DNA of 58,066 nt from Verrucomicrobiota bacterium (lineage in GTDB: Bacteria; Verrucomicrobiota; Verrucomicrobiia; Verrucomicrobiales; DEV007). Positions 47,834-57,812 of this stretch are shown here, piece by piece; the first letter of the stretch is position 1, and each line of letters begins with the position of its first letter. Under the pieces are notes generated by a model. That model made no database searches and was not told where the DNA came from. It was given only the letters and a program-made list of their open reading frames with translations. The position numbers were made by a program, and so were the translations under genes. The stretch spans positions 1 to 58,066 of the forward strand of contig QQNE01000013.1 in the NCBI GenBank assembly GCA_003402735.1, given 5' to 3'.

Positions 47834-49249
47834 TCAGGCGATGACCTGGTGCATCAGGTGTCCGTGGACATCGGTGAGGCGCATGTCACGGCCGCTGAAG
47901 CGGAAGGTGCTCCGGGTGTGTTCGATTCCCAGCAGGTGCAGCATGGTGGCGTGGAGATCGTGGATTTCGTAACGGTCCTCGATGGCCTTGTAACCGAAGT
48001 CATCGGTGCGGCCGACGGAGACGCCGGGTTTGACGCCGCCGCCCGCCATCCAGATGGTGAAGCCGAATTGGTTGTGGTCGCGGCCATTGGAGCCTTGGGC
48101 GAAGGGAGTTCGGCCGAATTCACCGGCCCAGACGACCAAGGTGGTTTCGAGAAGGCCGAGCCGTTTCAGATCCGTGAGCAGTCCGGCAATCGGTTGATCG
48201 ACCGTTGTGCAGTTTTTGTTATGGCCATCGATGAGGTTGCTGTGTTGATCCCAGCGATCTCCGTTGCCGTTCGGACAGGTCAGTTCGATGAAGCGCACGC
48301 CGCGCTCCACCAGGCGCCGCGCCAAGAGACATTGCAGTGCGAACGTGCGGGTGTTGGCATAACTCGCGTTCATGCCATACAGCTCCTTCACGGCCGCCGA
48401 TTCCCCGCGCAGATCCATCAATTCCGGGACGGTGGATTGCATGCGGAAAGCGGTCTCATAATTCCGGATCGCGGCATCGATCTCACGTTCGTGACCGGTT
48501 TCCGCGAGGGTCGCGGCGTCGAGGTCGCGGAGGACATCGAGTTTGTTGCGTTGCAGGGAGGCCGAGGGCTCCGAACGATGGATATTGGCGATGGGTTCTT
48601 CCCTCGGCAGGAAAATGGAACCTTGGTAGGTGGCGGGGAGGAATCCCGAGCCAAAACAGTCGAGTCCGCCGGGGGGAATGAGACCGCCGTTGAGGACGAC
48701 AAAGCCGGGGAGATTGTCATTTTCTGTTCCCAGACCATAACTGACCCAAGCGCCCATGCTGGGGCGGCCCTGCAAGCCGTTTCCTGTATGCAGGAAATAA
48801 TTTGCGGAGGTGTGCTCCGGGAACTTCGAGGTCATCGATTTCACGATCGCCAACTCATCGGCCACGGTGGCAAGGTGAGGAAATAGCGAGCTGACCCAAT
48901 GGCCGGCCTGGCCATGCTGCTTGAAGTCCCACTGGTTCTTCAGAAGTTTCCCGACGTTGTCAAATTGGGTCGGTGCGAGGGCCCCGATCACCTGGCGCGG
49001 ATCCTGCCCATGATATTTCTCCAGCGCAGGTTTGTAGTCGAAGGTATCCACCTGTGAGGGCCCGCCATCCATGTAGAGGAAGATCACATTGCGCGCCCTG
49101 GCGGGAAAATGTGGGGCGATCGGGCCGGCGGCGGCGTGATGCAAGGCGCTGAGAGCCACTCCACCGAAACCGAGCGCACAGCGGTTCAACATGGCGCGAC
49201 GCGAAGTGGCTGGAGGGACGAATCGTCCGCAGTGATGGGAGGGATTCAT
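47834..49249 (-). CDS. Tat-exported DUF1501 protein
   Basis: 471 residues from ATG 49249. A twin-arginine leader (TSRRAMLNRCALGFGGVALSAL) is followed by the sulfatase-like alkaline-phosphatase fold of DUF1501: NVIFLYMDGGPSQVDTFDYKP, FPEHTSANYFLHTG, and near the end VVWAGEFGRTPFAQGSNGRDHN. It is almost always encoded next to a PSD1/DUF1549 cytochrome gene in Planctomycetes and Verrucomicrobia, as here. Metal-dependent hydrolysis is probable, but the substrate is unknown. Its ATG overlaps the stop of the cytochrome gene. Confidence 0.92.
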   Translation of the reverse strand: MNPSHHCGRFVPPATSRRAMLNRCALGFGGVALSALHHAAAGPIAPHFPARARNVIFLYMDGGPSQVDTFDYKPALEKYHGQDPRQVIGALAPTQFDNVGKLLKNQWDFKQHGQAGHWVSSLFPHLATVADELAIVKSMTSKFPEHTSANYFLHTGNGLQGRPSMGAWVSYGLGTENDNLPGFVVLNGGLIPPGGLDCFGSGFLPATYQGSIFLPREEPIANIHRSEPSASLQRNKLDVLRDLDAATLAETGHEREIDAAIRNYETAFRMQSTVPELMDLRGESAAVKELYGMNASYANTRTFALQCLLARRLVERGVRFIELTCPNGNGDRWDQHSNLIDGHNKNCTTVDQPIAGLLTDLKRLGLLETTLVVWAGEFGRTPFAQGSNGRDHNQFGFTIWMAGGGVKPGVSVGRTDDFGYKAIEDRYEIHDLHATMLHLLGIEHTRSTFRFSGRDMRLTDVHGHLMHQVIA

Positions 49250-52200
49250 TTGATATAGAGAAAGTCCTTGGTGTTGAACAACACGTGAGCGACGTCTGTC
49301 CAGGCGCGCTGGGCATCGCCTTGGTAGGCGGTGGTCTGGGCCTGCCAGAATGCCTCGAGACGGGCCACTTCGGCCGGGGGCGCGGAGTCTCCCGTGGCGC
49401 GCTCCAGCATGGCCTTGATTCTGGCTGCGGGGGGGAGCGATGGGGATGACGTTTCGTGCCCGGCCCAATAGGCGGCCTGTTCGAGGACGAACGGATCGTT
49501 GAGAAGGGTCAGGGCTTGGGCGGGAACATTGGAAGTGCCCCGCCTTCCCTTGGGACCGAAAGGGTTTGGCATGTCGAACGTGAGCAGCATCGGGTTCAGG
49601 AAATTTCGATAGACGGACAAATAGATGGTGCGCCGTCCCGCGCCGTCGAGCGGACCGCTGGGCTGGGCGCCGCGGCCCGTCATGAAGGCGTTGCGGTAGG
49701 TGGGTATCGCCTGACCAAAGGCGGTCGGGTCGATGCGTCCGGAGATGGCCAGAATGGAATCCCGAATCTCCTCGGCGGTGAGACGCTTGATCGGGGAGCG
49801 ATGCAGCAGGATGTTGGCCGGGTCGACATTGGCGATGGTGCGAGGATCGAGTTCCGGGTGGGCCGTGGACGCCTGGGCATAGGTGGCCGAGAGCAGGATC
49901 TGGCGGAGAGAGCGCTTCACCGACCAGCCGTGGGCCATGAAGTCTTGGGCCAGCCAGTCGAGCAGTTCTGGATGGCTCGGTGTTTCGCCGAGCACGCCGA
50001 AGTCATCCACGCTCGGGACCAGTCCGCGACCGAAGAGGTGATGCCAGAGGCGATTCACCATGACTCGGGCGGTCAGCGGATTTCGGGTGGAAGCGATTTG
50101 ATTGGCCAGGTCGAGCCGGGTTCCCTGCAAGCCGCCGAAAGCTTCGAGATAGCGGTTGGGGACCTCGGCACCCGGGTTCAGGTGATTTCCCCGGATGGAG
50201 ACGAAAGCAAGTTCCGGCGTGCCCTGCGCCATCGTGATGGCGAATTGGGGGGAGGGGAGTTTGCTCGCGAGGCGCTCGCCCTGCGCCACCAAGCTGCGAA
50301 AGGTTTGCGCCTGCGCCGTCGGCACCAGATTTTGCCCGAGGAGCCAGTCGAGAATTCCGGCATCGCCCCGGCCCTGACACGCTTCGCGCCAGAGCGCATC
50401 GAGCCGTTCCGCGAGTTCGGAAGCCTGGGCAGGAGGCGCTTCGCCATCGGCGAGAAGGCGGTCGAGGAGAACCGGAAATTCGGCGGGCGGGCGCGGACCG
50501 TTGGAGAACCGAATCTCGTCGATGGTCCCGTGGCCGTTTCCGTTGTCGATGAATTCCAGGTAGGAATTCAGGCCCACGTATTTTTTGAGATCGCCGTCCA
50601 GGCTGATCCAACGGAAGCCATCTCCCGAGGCCACTTCATTTCCCGAGCGGATCGTGCCGCCAAAGAGAAGTTTGCTGAACACCGCCATGTGATAATTCGC
50701 GGGAATCGCCCGGACCAAGATCTGTTCCGCGCGCATCCGGATGTGGATTTGGGGCGTCGGGGTCGGGAAAGTGGGGGAGCGCAAGGTGCCCACATGGCTC
50801 TGACCAAGAAGCGCGCTGGAGATCATGCCAGGGGAACTGACCGGGTGACCGCTCAGGAAATTGGCTCCGGCCACGTCGCCGGTGGGTTGCCAGGCTTGCC
50901 CGGTCGTGGACCAGCCCGCGGGAAGCGAGGAGCCGGAGAAATCCGCGAAAAGTTGGGTTTCCTGTCGATATCGCAACAACGCCTGCCGGGCCTGACGGGC
51001 TTCCCGAGCCAGCCCGGGAAGCGCTTCCGGTTTGCGGATGAGGGTGCTCCAGAATCCAGCCGAAGTTTGCGGTGAGGAAGGTTCTGCGGACAGCAACTGG
51101 CACCACGCGGTGAGTTGTTTTTCCTCGATTCCTCGTTCCGAGGCCACCTTGGCCAGGGCGCTTCCGTCCGGCATGAGCTGGGCCGCTCCGGCGTCGAGTC
51201 GGGCCCGGACCAGCTCGGACGCAGAGAGGAATGCGGGCCCTGGAGCGCCCTCGGCAGAGAGTGCAAGGGAGGCAAAAGCCGAGGTCCGCAACGCTCGCTG
51301 AGCGGCCGCCGTCTGTTCCCGCTGGCGTCCGGGATCGACCACGAAGTCGGTGCGGCAGGTGCCCCGAAGGTAACCGGTCAGCGCATAATAATCGGCCGTG
51401 GAGATGGCGTCGAACTTGTGATCATGGCAGCGCGCGCAGGCGATGGTGAGTCCTTGAAACGCCTTGCTGAACACGTCGATTTGATTGTTCATCCGTTCGG
51501 CTTGGTCGAGCCGGACATCGGTGGGTGCATGAACGGCTTCGTGGAGATACCAGAACCCGGTGGCCAGAATCGATTCGTTGGTCTGGTCAGCCGGGTGCAG
51601 TCGTGGACTGGGCAGCAGATCGCCGGCGATGTGCTCCCGGATGAAGGCGTCGTAGGGCAGATCCAAATTGTAGGCTCGGATCAGGTAATCCCGGTAACGC
51701 CAAGCGTTGGGAATGGTGTAATCAAACTCATGTCCGCAGGTCTCCGCATAGCGCACCAGGTCCATCCAGTGGCGTGCCCATTTCTCGCCGAAGCGGGGCG
51801 AGGCCAGCAGTTCGTCCACCACTTTGGCGGCATCGAAGCCGGGTCCATCCACTTGGTGGCGAGCCAAGTCCGCCGGGGAGGGAGGCAGGCCGGTCACGTC
51901 GAGGTAGAGGCGGCGCGTCAACGTCCGCGGATCCGCCGATGGCGCGGGACGGAGACCGCCAGATTCCAGTCGGTGAAGGATGAAGGCATCGAGCGGCTGG
52001 CGGGGCCAGTCGGCGTCGCGCACCGTGGGCGGAGCGGGATCGGCGACCGGTCGCCAGCACCAGTGCTCGGCCTTGCGTTTGGCGACATCGAACGCTTTCA
52101 CCAAGGTCCCGGTGCCCTCCGCTTTGGGACGGGGATCCGGCGCCCCCATCAGGATCCATCGCTCGAGCAAGCCGATCTCGCCGCTGGAGAGGGCTTTCTT

Positions 52201-52503
52201 CGGCGGCATCGGTTCCACCCGTTCTCCCGAGCGCCGCACCGCGGAGAGGAGGAGGCTTTTGTCGGCATCACCGGGCACGATGGCGGGGCCGGAATCTCCG
52301 CCGCGTTCCCAGCCCCATTTGGAGTCCAGCAAGAGCCCGCCCTTCTGTTTGCCGGCGGCCACGGAATGGCACTCGAGGCATTGCCCGTCCAACAGTGGCC
52401 TGATCTTGGTCTCGAAAAACTCGAGTTGATCTGGCGGCAGGGGGGACGCCACCGCTCGGGCCAGCAGGAGACCGCCGATGAGCACTCGCGCAAGGGGATT
52501 CAT
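49246..52503 (-). CDS. Planctomycete-type cytochrome c / DUF1549 / DUF1553 protein (PSD1)
   Basis: 1085 residues from ATG 52503 with a signal peptide. A PSCyt1 heme-c site, C42-L-E-C45-H46, lies at the N-terminus, with MPPKKALSSGE after it. DUF1549 (RQPLDAFILHRLE, LYLDVTGLPPSP) and DUF1553 (NPLTARVMVNRLWHHLFGRG, IYLSVYRN) follow, with a concanavalin-like insert between them (TPQIHIRMRAEQ). It should be a periplasmic redox protein of unknown substrate. It is divergent from the AraC gene (113-bp gap). Confidence 0.92.
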   Translation of the reverse strand: MNPLARVLIGGLLLARAVASPLPPDQLEFFETKIRPLLDGQCLECHSVAAGKQKGGLLLDSKWGWERGGDSGPAIVPGDADKSLLLSAVRRSGERVEPMPPKKALSSGEIGLLERWILMGAPDPRPKAEGTGTLVKAFDVAKRKAEHWCWRPVADPAPPTVRDADWPRQPLDAFILHRLESGGLRPAPSADPRTLTRRLYLDVTGLPPSPADLARHQVDGPGFDAAKVVDELLASPRFGEKWARHWMDLVRYAETCGHEFDYTIPNAWRYRDYLIRAYNLDLPYDAFIREHIAGDLLPSPRLHPADQTNESILATGFWYLHEAVHAPTDVRLDQAERMNNQIDVFSKAFQGLTIACARCHDHKFDAISTADYYALTGYLRGTCRTDFVVDPGRQREQTAAAQRALRTSAFASLALSAEGAPGPAFLSASELVRARLDAGAAQLMPDGSALAKVASERGIEEKQLTAWCQLLSAEPSSPQTSAGFWSTLIRKPEALPGLAREARQARQALLRYRQETQLFADFSGSSLPAGWSTTGQAWQPTGDVAGANFLSGHPVSSPGMISSALLGQSHVGTLRSPTFPTPTPQIHIRMRAEQILVRAIPANYHMAVFSKLLFGGTIRSGNEVASGDGFRWISLDGDLKKYVGLNSYLEFIDNGNGHGTIDEIRFSNGPRPPAEFPVLLDRLLADGEAPPAQASELAERLDALWREACQGRGDAGILDWLLGQNLVPTAQAQTFRSLVAQGERLASKLPSPQFAITMAQGTPELAFVSIRGNHLNPGAEVPNRYLEAFGGLQGTRLDLANQIASTRNPLTARVMVNRLWHHLFGRGLVPSVDDFGVLGETPSHPELLDWLAQDFMAHGWSVKRSLRQILLSATYAQASTAHPELDPRTIANVDPANILLHRSPIKRLTAEEIRDSILAISGRIDPTAFGQAIPTYRNAFMTGRGAQPSGPLDGAGRRTIYLSVYRNFLNPMLLTFDMPNPFGPKGRRGTSNVPAQALTLLNDPFVLEQAAYWAGHETSSPSLPPAARIKAMLERATGDSAPPAEVARLEAFWQAQTTAYQGDAQRAWTDVAHVLFNTKDFLYIK

Positions 52504-52616
52504 CACCTCCATCATGCCGCGCATCGCTGGAATTGGCTACGTGCGAATTCGCCGAAAGCGATACGATCTTTGCAAGTTTCGGTCGTAGAAGGGCGTGAGC
52601 AGGCAAAGCTCTGCCC

Positions 52617-53525
52617 ATGCAGGTCCGGCCTCAACTCGAATACATTCCCAACAGTGGTCGCCGGTCGTTCGTTTTCAAGATCGATCGGGATCTCTGGCCG
52701 GTGTATCATTTTCATCCGGAGATCGATCTTTTGCTGGTGTTGAAGAATACGGGGACCTGCATTTCCGGGGATTTCATCGGTCGGATGGAGCCGGGCTCGC
52801 TCTTTCTGAACGGGCCAAACGTGCCGCACGCCCTGCACCCGGCGGAGGCCGATGAGGCGGACTGGGGGCGTCCGGCGTTGGCGGTCCTCCAGTTTTCGGC
52901 GAAAACCCTCGGAGAAGATCTGTTGGGGCGCGAGGAGATGGCCGTGGTGGCGAGGTTTTTGGAGGCGTCCGCGCGCGGGTTTGAGTTCCACGGTCGGACG
53001 CGGCAGGAGGCGGCGCGCCGGATTCTGGCTATGCCAGATCAGGATGAACTGGAGCGGTTTGCCAGTTTTTTGCTCCTGTTGCGAGATTTGGCCCAGTCCG
53101 AGGAACGGACTCCGCTGGCCAGTCCGGGTTACCGGCCCTCGCTGCGGCCCGGCCAGATCGAGAGGATGGACCGGGTGGTGCGCTATTTGCAGCAGCGGGT
53201 GGCGGACCCGGTGAAACTGGAGGAGGTGGCGGCGGTGGCGCACCTGACGCCGGCGGCGTTCTGTCGTTTTTTCAAGTCGAGCACCGGAAAGACCTTGGTA
53301 GGCTATCTGCACGAGCTGCGCGTCAGCATGGCTTCACGCTTGTTGTTGGAGACCGACTTGCCGGTGAGTGAAGTGGCGTTGGAGAGTGGGTTTGCCAATC
53401 TATCCAATTTCAACCGGCGGTTTCGCGAGCAAAAGGGACTGAGTCCCCGGGAGTTTCGGGCTTCGACCCGTTGGGAGCGCAGTCAGGAGCACAGGCCAAT
53501 GCCGCAAGCTCGGCGCTACACCTAA
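52617..53525 (+). CDS. AraC family transcriptional regulator
   Basis: 302 residues. An N-terminal cupin sensor (VYHFHPEIDLLLVLKNTG, LNGPNVPHALHP) is followed by the C-terminal double helix-turn-helix (LEEVAAVAHLTPAAFCRFFKS, then VSEVALESGFANLSNFNRRF). The cupin type usually senses a sugar. It lies between the divergent PSD1/DUF1501 pair and the DUF1592/DUF1552 pair, so it is the natural candidate regulator of one or both. Confidence 0.93.
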   Translation: MQVRPQLEYIPNSGRRSFVFKIDRDLWPVYHFHPEIDLLLVLKNTGTCISGDFIGRMEPGSLFLNGPNVPHALHPAEADEADWGRPALAVLQFSAKTLGEDLLGREEMAVVARFLEASARGFEFHGRTRQEAARRILAMPDQDELERFASFLLLLRDLAQSEERTPLASPGYRPSLRPGQIERMDRVVRYLQQRVADPVKLEEVAAVAHLTPAAFCRFFKSSTGKTLVGYLHELRVSMASRLLLETDLPVSEVALESGFANLSNFNRRFREQKGLSPREFRASTRWERSQEHRPMPQARRYT

Positions 53526-53541
53526 AGCCTAAAGCCTAACG
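53521..53541. repeat. Three tandem 7-mers after the araC-type gene
   Basis: CCTAAAG, CCTAAAG and CCTAACG are adjacent; the first contains the TAA stop. A short direct repeat, probably slippage. A dispersed-repeat copy follows nearby. Confidence 0.4.
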
Positions 53542-53554
53542 TCCAACAAATGGC

Positions 53555-53600
53555 CAAAAGGAGTGGATGGGAGCCGACGGTGGCACCCTGGCGAAACAAC
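53555..53600. repeat. Dispersed repeat, copy B
   Basis: This is the partner of 1396-1440 (about 38 of 46 positions). It lies in a 144-bp gap between the araC-type gene and the DUF1592 gene, with no open frame of its own. Confidence 0.45.
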
Positions 53601-53669
53601 CAGGACGCAGTCAACCTGCTTGATCGCTCGGTTGTCCAGAAGTGAGAGGCTGTTGGAAACTTGATCCAG

Positions 53670-56018
53670 ATGCATCGGATTCTCTCGGCCCTGATCGCTC
53701 TGGTCGGTGGCTTGCGTGCCGCAGAGCCTCCGGCGCAATGGCAACCGTTCCTCGATCAGCATTGTGTCGAGTGCCACGATGCCGACGTCACCAAGGGCGG
53801 ACTGAATCTCCTCGACCTCGCCTTCGAACCGAAAAGGCCCCAGAATTTGGCGATCTGGCAACGCGTCGTTGAGCGGGTCCATCATGGCGAAATGCCTCCC
53901 GCCAAGGAACCCCGTCCGGACCCGGACCAGGCCAAAGCCTTTGTCGCCGCGCTCACCAAACCGCTCCTCGAAGCTGACCGGGCGGATCTCGCGGAGAACG
54001 GCCGAGTTCGCACCCGCCGCCTCACCCGGCTCGAGTATGAACACAGCCTCCACGACCTGCTGGGCATCGACATCCCCTTGGTCGGCCTGTTGCCCGAGGA
54101 TCCCGAGACCAATGGATTCGAGACGGTCGCCAGCGGTCAGCAACTTTCCTATCACCAGTTGGCCCGCTACCTCGACGTGGCGGATATCGCTCTCAACGAA
54201 GCCTTCACCAGGGCCATCAAGGGCAATGCCGATTTCAAAGTTTTCCTGACGCCGGAGCAGTTGGCGAAAAAGGGCACTGGCAACTATCGCGGCCCCGATC
54301 TCCGGGATGGCAAGAGCATTTCCTGGCCCATCACCCTGCAGTTCTTTGGGCGAATGCGCGCCACCGAGGTTCCCGCCAGCGGCTGGTATCGGATCACCTT
54401 GCGCGACGTGGAGGCAATCCATCCTGGAAAAGATGGGGCCGTTTGGGGCACGATGCGTTCCGGAACCTGCGATTCCAACGCGCCCTTGCTTTCCATGGTC
54501 GGCTTGGTCGAAGCAACTTCAAAACCTCAAGACCTCGTCTATCAAGCCTGGATCGAGAAGGGCCACCAGCTCGAACTGAAACCCAACGACGCCACCCTGA
54601 AACGAGCTCAGACTGGAGCGCAGGGCGGCAACGTCTCCTTCGAGGGGCGCGATCTGGAAAAAGACGGCTTCTCCGGCATCGCCCATCGCGGAATCCAAAT
54701 CGAACGCGTGTATCCGAATGCCAAGCGTTCCGCAGTCCGCGAGAAATTGTTCGGCTCGGACGACCTCGCGAAGTGGGACAGTGATCCCGCTGCGGGGGTC
54801 GATGCCCTCATCGCCCGCTTTGCCCGGCGCGTCTTTCGTCGTCCGGAGACGCCGGAGCAAATCGCACCGTATCGTGATCTGGCGCTCGCGGCTCTCAGGG
54901 CCGGTGATCCGCTGCCGGACGCTCTCAAGGCCGGTTACCGCGCGATTCTCTGTTCTCCGAGATTCCTCACCTTCGTGGAAGCGCCGGGGAAACTCGACGA
55001 CCACGCGATCGCGACCCGCCTGAGTTATTGCCTATGGGTGAGTCCTCCGGACGCGAAGCTCCTCGAGCTTGCCGCCGCAGGAAAGCTGACCGAGCCCAAC
55101 GTTCTCGCGACGGAGATCGATCGGCTCCTCGCGGACCGGAAGTCGCAGCGGTTCATTGAGAGTTTCACTGGCCAATGGCTCAAGCTGAAGCAGATCGATT
55201 TCACTGCGCCCGATCCCCGTCAGTTCAAGACCTTTGACCCGGTCCTCCAGGAATCCTTCGTTTTGGAGACGCGGGCTTACCTGAACGAACTGATTCGATC
55301 GAACCGGGACATCGCCCATCTCGTCGATTCCGGCTTCGTCTTTCTGAATGGTCGGTTGGCCCGCCATTACGACCTCGATCTTCCTCTGAAGGCCGGAGCC
55401 GGGCTGCAAAAGGTCTCCTTGCCGGACGACTCCAAATCCGTCCGTGGCGGACTGGTCACGCAGGGAGCCATTCTCAAAGTCACCGCGGACGGAACCCACA
55501 CTTCTCCCGTCGTCCGCGGCGTCTTCGTGAACGAACGCATTCTCGGCGTTCGCGTCCCTCCGCCGCCTCCCGGTGTTCCTGCGATCGAACCCGACATCCG
55601 TGGAGCCATCTCCATTCGGGATCAGCTCGACAAACATCGCAACAACGAATCTTGCGCCTCCTGTCACCAGATCATCGATCCGCCCGGCTTCGCTCTGGAA
55701 AACTTCGATCCGATCGGCGGTTGGCGTACGAGATACGGGGAGAACGGCAAGGGCGTGAAGATCGATGCGACCGGCGTCACGCCGGAGGGCGAAACCTTCG
55801 AGAGTGTCCGTTCCTGGAAGTCGCATTACCGGAAGCGGGAGGGGGAGCTCGCGCTCGGATTTGCCCGGCAGTTTTTGACCTACGCCGCCGGAGCACCGTC
55901 TCGTTTCAGTGATGCGGAGTTCCTGGATGCGATCGTGAAGGAAGCGGCGGAAGAGAATTATGGAATCCGCTCCCTGATCCGCGCCTGCCTCACCAGCCCC
56001 ATCTTCCTCACGAAGTAA
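53670..56018 (+). CDS. Planctomycete cytochrome DUF1592/DUF1588/DUF1585 protein
   Basis: 782 residues from ATG 53670 (a TTG at 53661 is less likely). A signal peptide precedes heme-c site C32-V-E-C35-H36. The multi-domain order of this family is seen: DUF1587 (RRLTRLEYEHSLHDLLGID), a DUF1595-like helical part, DUF1592 (ATRLSYCLWVSPPDAKL), DUF1588 (VRGGLVTQGAILKVTADGT) and DUF1585. A second heme site C662-A-S-C665-H666 (SCASCHQIIDPPGFALENFD) is in the DUF1588 region. Periplasmic. It is directly upstream (7 bases) of the DUF1552 gene. Confidence 0.92.
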   Translation: MHRILSALIALVGGLRAAEPPAQWQPFLDQHCVECHDADVTKGGLNLLDLAFEPKRPQNLAIWQRVVERVHHGEMPPAKEPRPDPDQAKAFVAALTKPLLEADRADLAENGRVRTRRLTRLEYEHSLHDLLGIDIPLVGLLPEDPETNGFETVASGQQLSYHQLARYLDVADIALNEAFTRAIKGNADFKVFLTPEQLAKKGTGNYRGPDLRDGKSISWPITLQFFGRMRATEVPASGWYRITLRDVEAIHPGKDGAVWGTMRSGTCDSNAPLLSMVGLVEATSKPQDLVYQAWIEKGHQLELKPNDATLKRAQTGAQGGNVSFEGRDLEKDGFSGIAHRGIQIERVYPNAKRSAVREKLFGSDDLAKWDSDPAAGVDALIARFARRVFRRPETPEQIAPYRDLALAALRAGDPLPDALKAGYRAILCSPRFLTFVEAPGKLDDHAIATRLSYCLWVSPPDAKLLELAAAGKLTEPNVLATEIDRLLADRKSQRFIESFTGQWLKLKQIDFTAPDPRQFKTFDPVLQESFVLETRAYLNELIRSNRDIAHLVDSGFVFLNGRLARHYDLDLPLKAGAGLQKVSLPDDSKSVRGGLVTQGAILKVTADGTHTSPVVRGVFVNERILGVRVPPPPPGVPAIEPDIRGAISIRDQLDKHRNNESCASCHQIIDPPGFALENFDPIGGWRTRYGENGKGVKIDATGVTPEGETFESVRSWKSHYRKREGELALGFARQFLTYAAGAPSRFSDAEFLDAIVKEAAEENYGIRSLIRACLTSPIFLTK

Positions 56019-56025
56019 CCGCGCC

Positions 56026-57285
56026 ATGCCCAACTTCACATTCCAAAAGCAACTCTCCCGCCGCGCCGTGCTGCGCGGTGCGGGCTTCTCGCTCGGCCTG
56101 CCGCTGCTGGATGCGATGACCCCAGCCTTCGCCGCCGCGCCTGGCAGCAGTCAGGCGAAGCGCTTTGTCGGCGTCAGTCTCACCCTCGGCTTGCACAATC
56201 CCTACCTCGTGCCCGCAACCGCCGGAAAAGGCTACGAACCTTCGCTCTATCTCAAATCGCTCGGGGATCTCCGCAACGACTTCAGCGTCATCTCCGGCTC
56301 CTCGCACCCCGGCGTGACCGGTGGGCACACGGCCGAGGCGAGCATCTTCTCCGCCTGCCCGAACATGCGCGGGACCGCTTCGCGCAACACGATCTCACTC
56401 GATCAACTGATGGCGAAACAGCTGGGGCACGAAACCCGGTTCCCCTCGCTCGTCCTCAACACGAGCCGCCAGACCAGCCCCTCCTACACCGAAAACGGTT
56501 CCATGATCCCGGCGGAGAACGACGCCGTCGATTTGTTCACCAAGCTGTTCGTCGATGACACGCCGGTCGAACAGAAACGCCAAGCAGAACTCATCCGGCA
56601 AGGCCGCAGCGTCATGGACGTGGTCGGCGCCGAAGCCAAGGCGCTGCAACGCGAAGTGGGCAGCGGAGATCGCGACAAGCTCGAAGCCTGGTTCACCAGC
56701 GTCCGCGATCTCGAAACCCGCCTCGTCGCCAACGAGCAGTGGATCCACCGGTCCAAACCGAAAGTGAGCCTTCCGAAGCCGACGAAGATCCCCCGGGATA
56801 ACGAAGTCGGCGTTGAGCGGATCTTTCTCGACATCGTCCACATGGCGCTCGCCACCGACTCCACCCGTTTCATCACCTTGCACATCGCGGGCAACTCGGT
56901 GACCGGCCTGCCGGGAGTGGACGAAAGCTACCATGGCTTGAGCCACCACGGAATGGATGCGGAAAAACTGCGCCAGCTGACGATTGTCGAGCAGGCCGTT
57001 ATCGACGAGTGGGCGAACTTCCTGCGCAAACTGAAGACGGATTCCCTGTTGGACGAGACCATGGTCCTGCTCACCTCCAATCTCGGAAACGCCTCCAGTC
57101 ACGACAACAAGAACATGCCCGTTCTCTTCGCCGGTGGCGGTTTTCAACACGGTCAACACCTCGCTTTTGATCAGAAGAACAATTACCCGCTGCCCAATCT
57201 CTACCTCAGCGCACTCCATCGTCTCGGTCTCCAGAACGAAGCCTTCGCGACCAGCACCGGGGAGATGGCAGGGCTTTCCTTGTGA
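56026..57285 (+). CDS. Tat-exported DUF1552 protein
   Basis: 419 residues. The twin-arginine leader QLSRRAVLRGAGFSLGLPLL is followed by a DUF1552 domain (VSLTLGLHNPYLVP, SSHPGVTGGHTAEASIFS, GLSHHGMD). It is the usual partner of DUF1592 cytochromes in PVC bacteria. The metal-site-like His and Asp residues suggest a hydrolase-like fold, but the function is unproven. Its TGA shares one base with the ATG of the next gene. Confidence 0.92.
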   Translation: MPNFTFQKQLSRRAVLRGAGFSLGLPLLDAMTPAFAAAPGSSQAKRFVGVSLTLGLHNPYLVPATAGKGYEPSLYLKSLGDLRNDFSVISGSSHPGVTGGHTAEASIFSACPNMRGTASRNTISLDQLMAKQLGHETRFPSLVLNTSRQTSPSYTENGSMIPAENDAVDLFTKLFVDDTPVEQKRQAELIRQGRSVMDVVGAEAKALQREVGSGDRDKLEAWFTSVRDLETRLVANEQWIHRSKPKVSLPKPTKIPRDNEVGVERIFLDIVHMALATDSTRFITLHIAGNSVTGLPGVDESYHGLSHHGMDAEKLRQLTIVEQAVIDEWANFLRKLKTDSLLDETMVLLTSNLGNASSHDNKNMPVLFAGGGFQHGQHLAFDQKNNYPLPNLYLSALHRLGLQNEAFATSTGEMAGLSL

Positions 57286-57728
57286 TGCGCGAGGTCATTC
57301 TTGCGGAGACCGAACGTTTCCTCCACGAGCAGATCCCGCTCACCCGGGCGATGGGCGTGAGCGTCCGGAGTTGGGATGGTCAGGAACTCTGGCTCAGCGC
57401 TCCCCTGCAGCCCAACCACAATCACCTCGGCACCGCGTTCGGCGGCAGCTTGAGCGCCTTGGCCACCCTGGCCGGTTACAGCTTGCTCTGGTTGCTCCTC
57501 GAAGATCGCGAAGCCCACATCGTCATCCGGGACAGCTCCATGCGCTACCGTCACCCGGTTCGCGGAGATTTGCAGGCGCGCTGTGCGCCCCCCAGCCGAC
57601 CAGAGTGGGACGCCTTCCACGCTCGATTCGCCCACACCGGCAAAGCGCGGCTGACCTTGCGGGTGGAAATCGTGGAAGCGGATCAGGTTTGCGTGGAGTT
57701 CGAAGGCACCTTCGTGGCGCTGCGCTAG
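57285..57728 (+). CDS. YiiD-type putative thioesterase
   Basis: 147 residues from ATG 57285 (GTG 57282 also possible). It has the hot-dog-fold pattern of the YiiD C-terminal/putative thioesterase family: the catalytic-loop region NHNHLGTAFGGSLSALATLAG, then IVIRDSSMRYRHPVRGD. No signal peptide is present, so it is cytoplasmic, unlike the two upstream products. Co-transcription may be only positional. Confidence 0.85.
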   Translation: MREVILAETERFLHEQIPLTRAMGVSVRSWDGQELWLSAPLQPNHNHLGTAFGGSLSALATLAGYSLLWLLLEDREAHIVIRDSSMRYRHPVRGDLQARCAPPSRPEWDAFHARFAHTGKARLTLRVEIVEADQVCVEFEGTFVALR

Positions 57729-57812
57729 TGTGCTAACCCAAGTTCCGCAGTTGGATGGTCTGGAGCGAGCTTCCTACGGGCTTTTGTGCCCTGCAGCGCT
57801 CCGATTTCTGCA

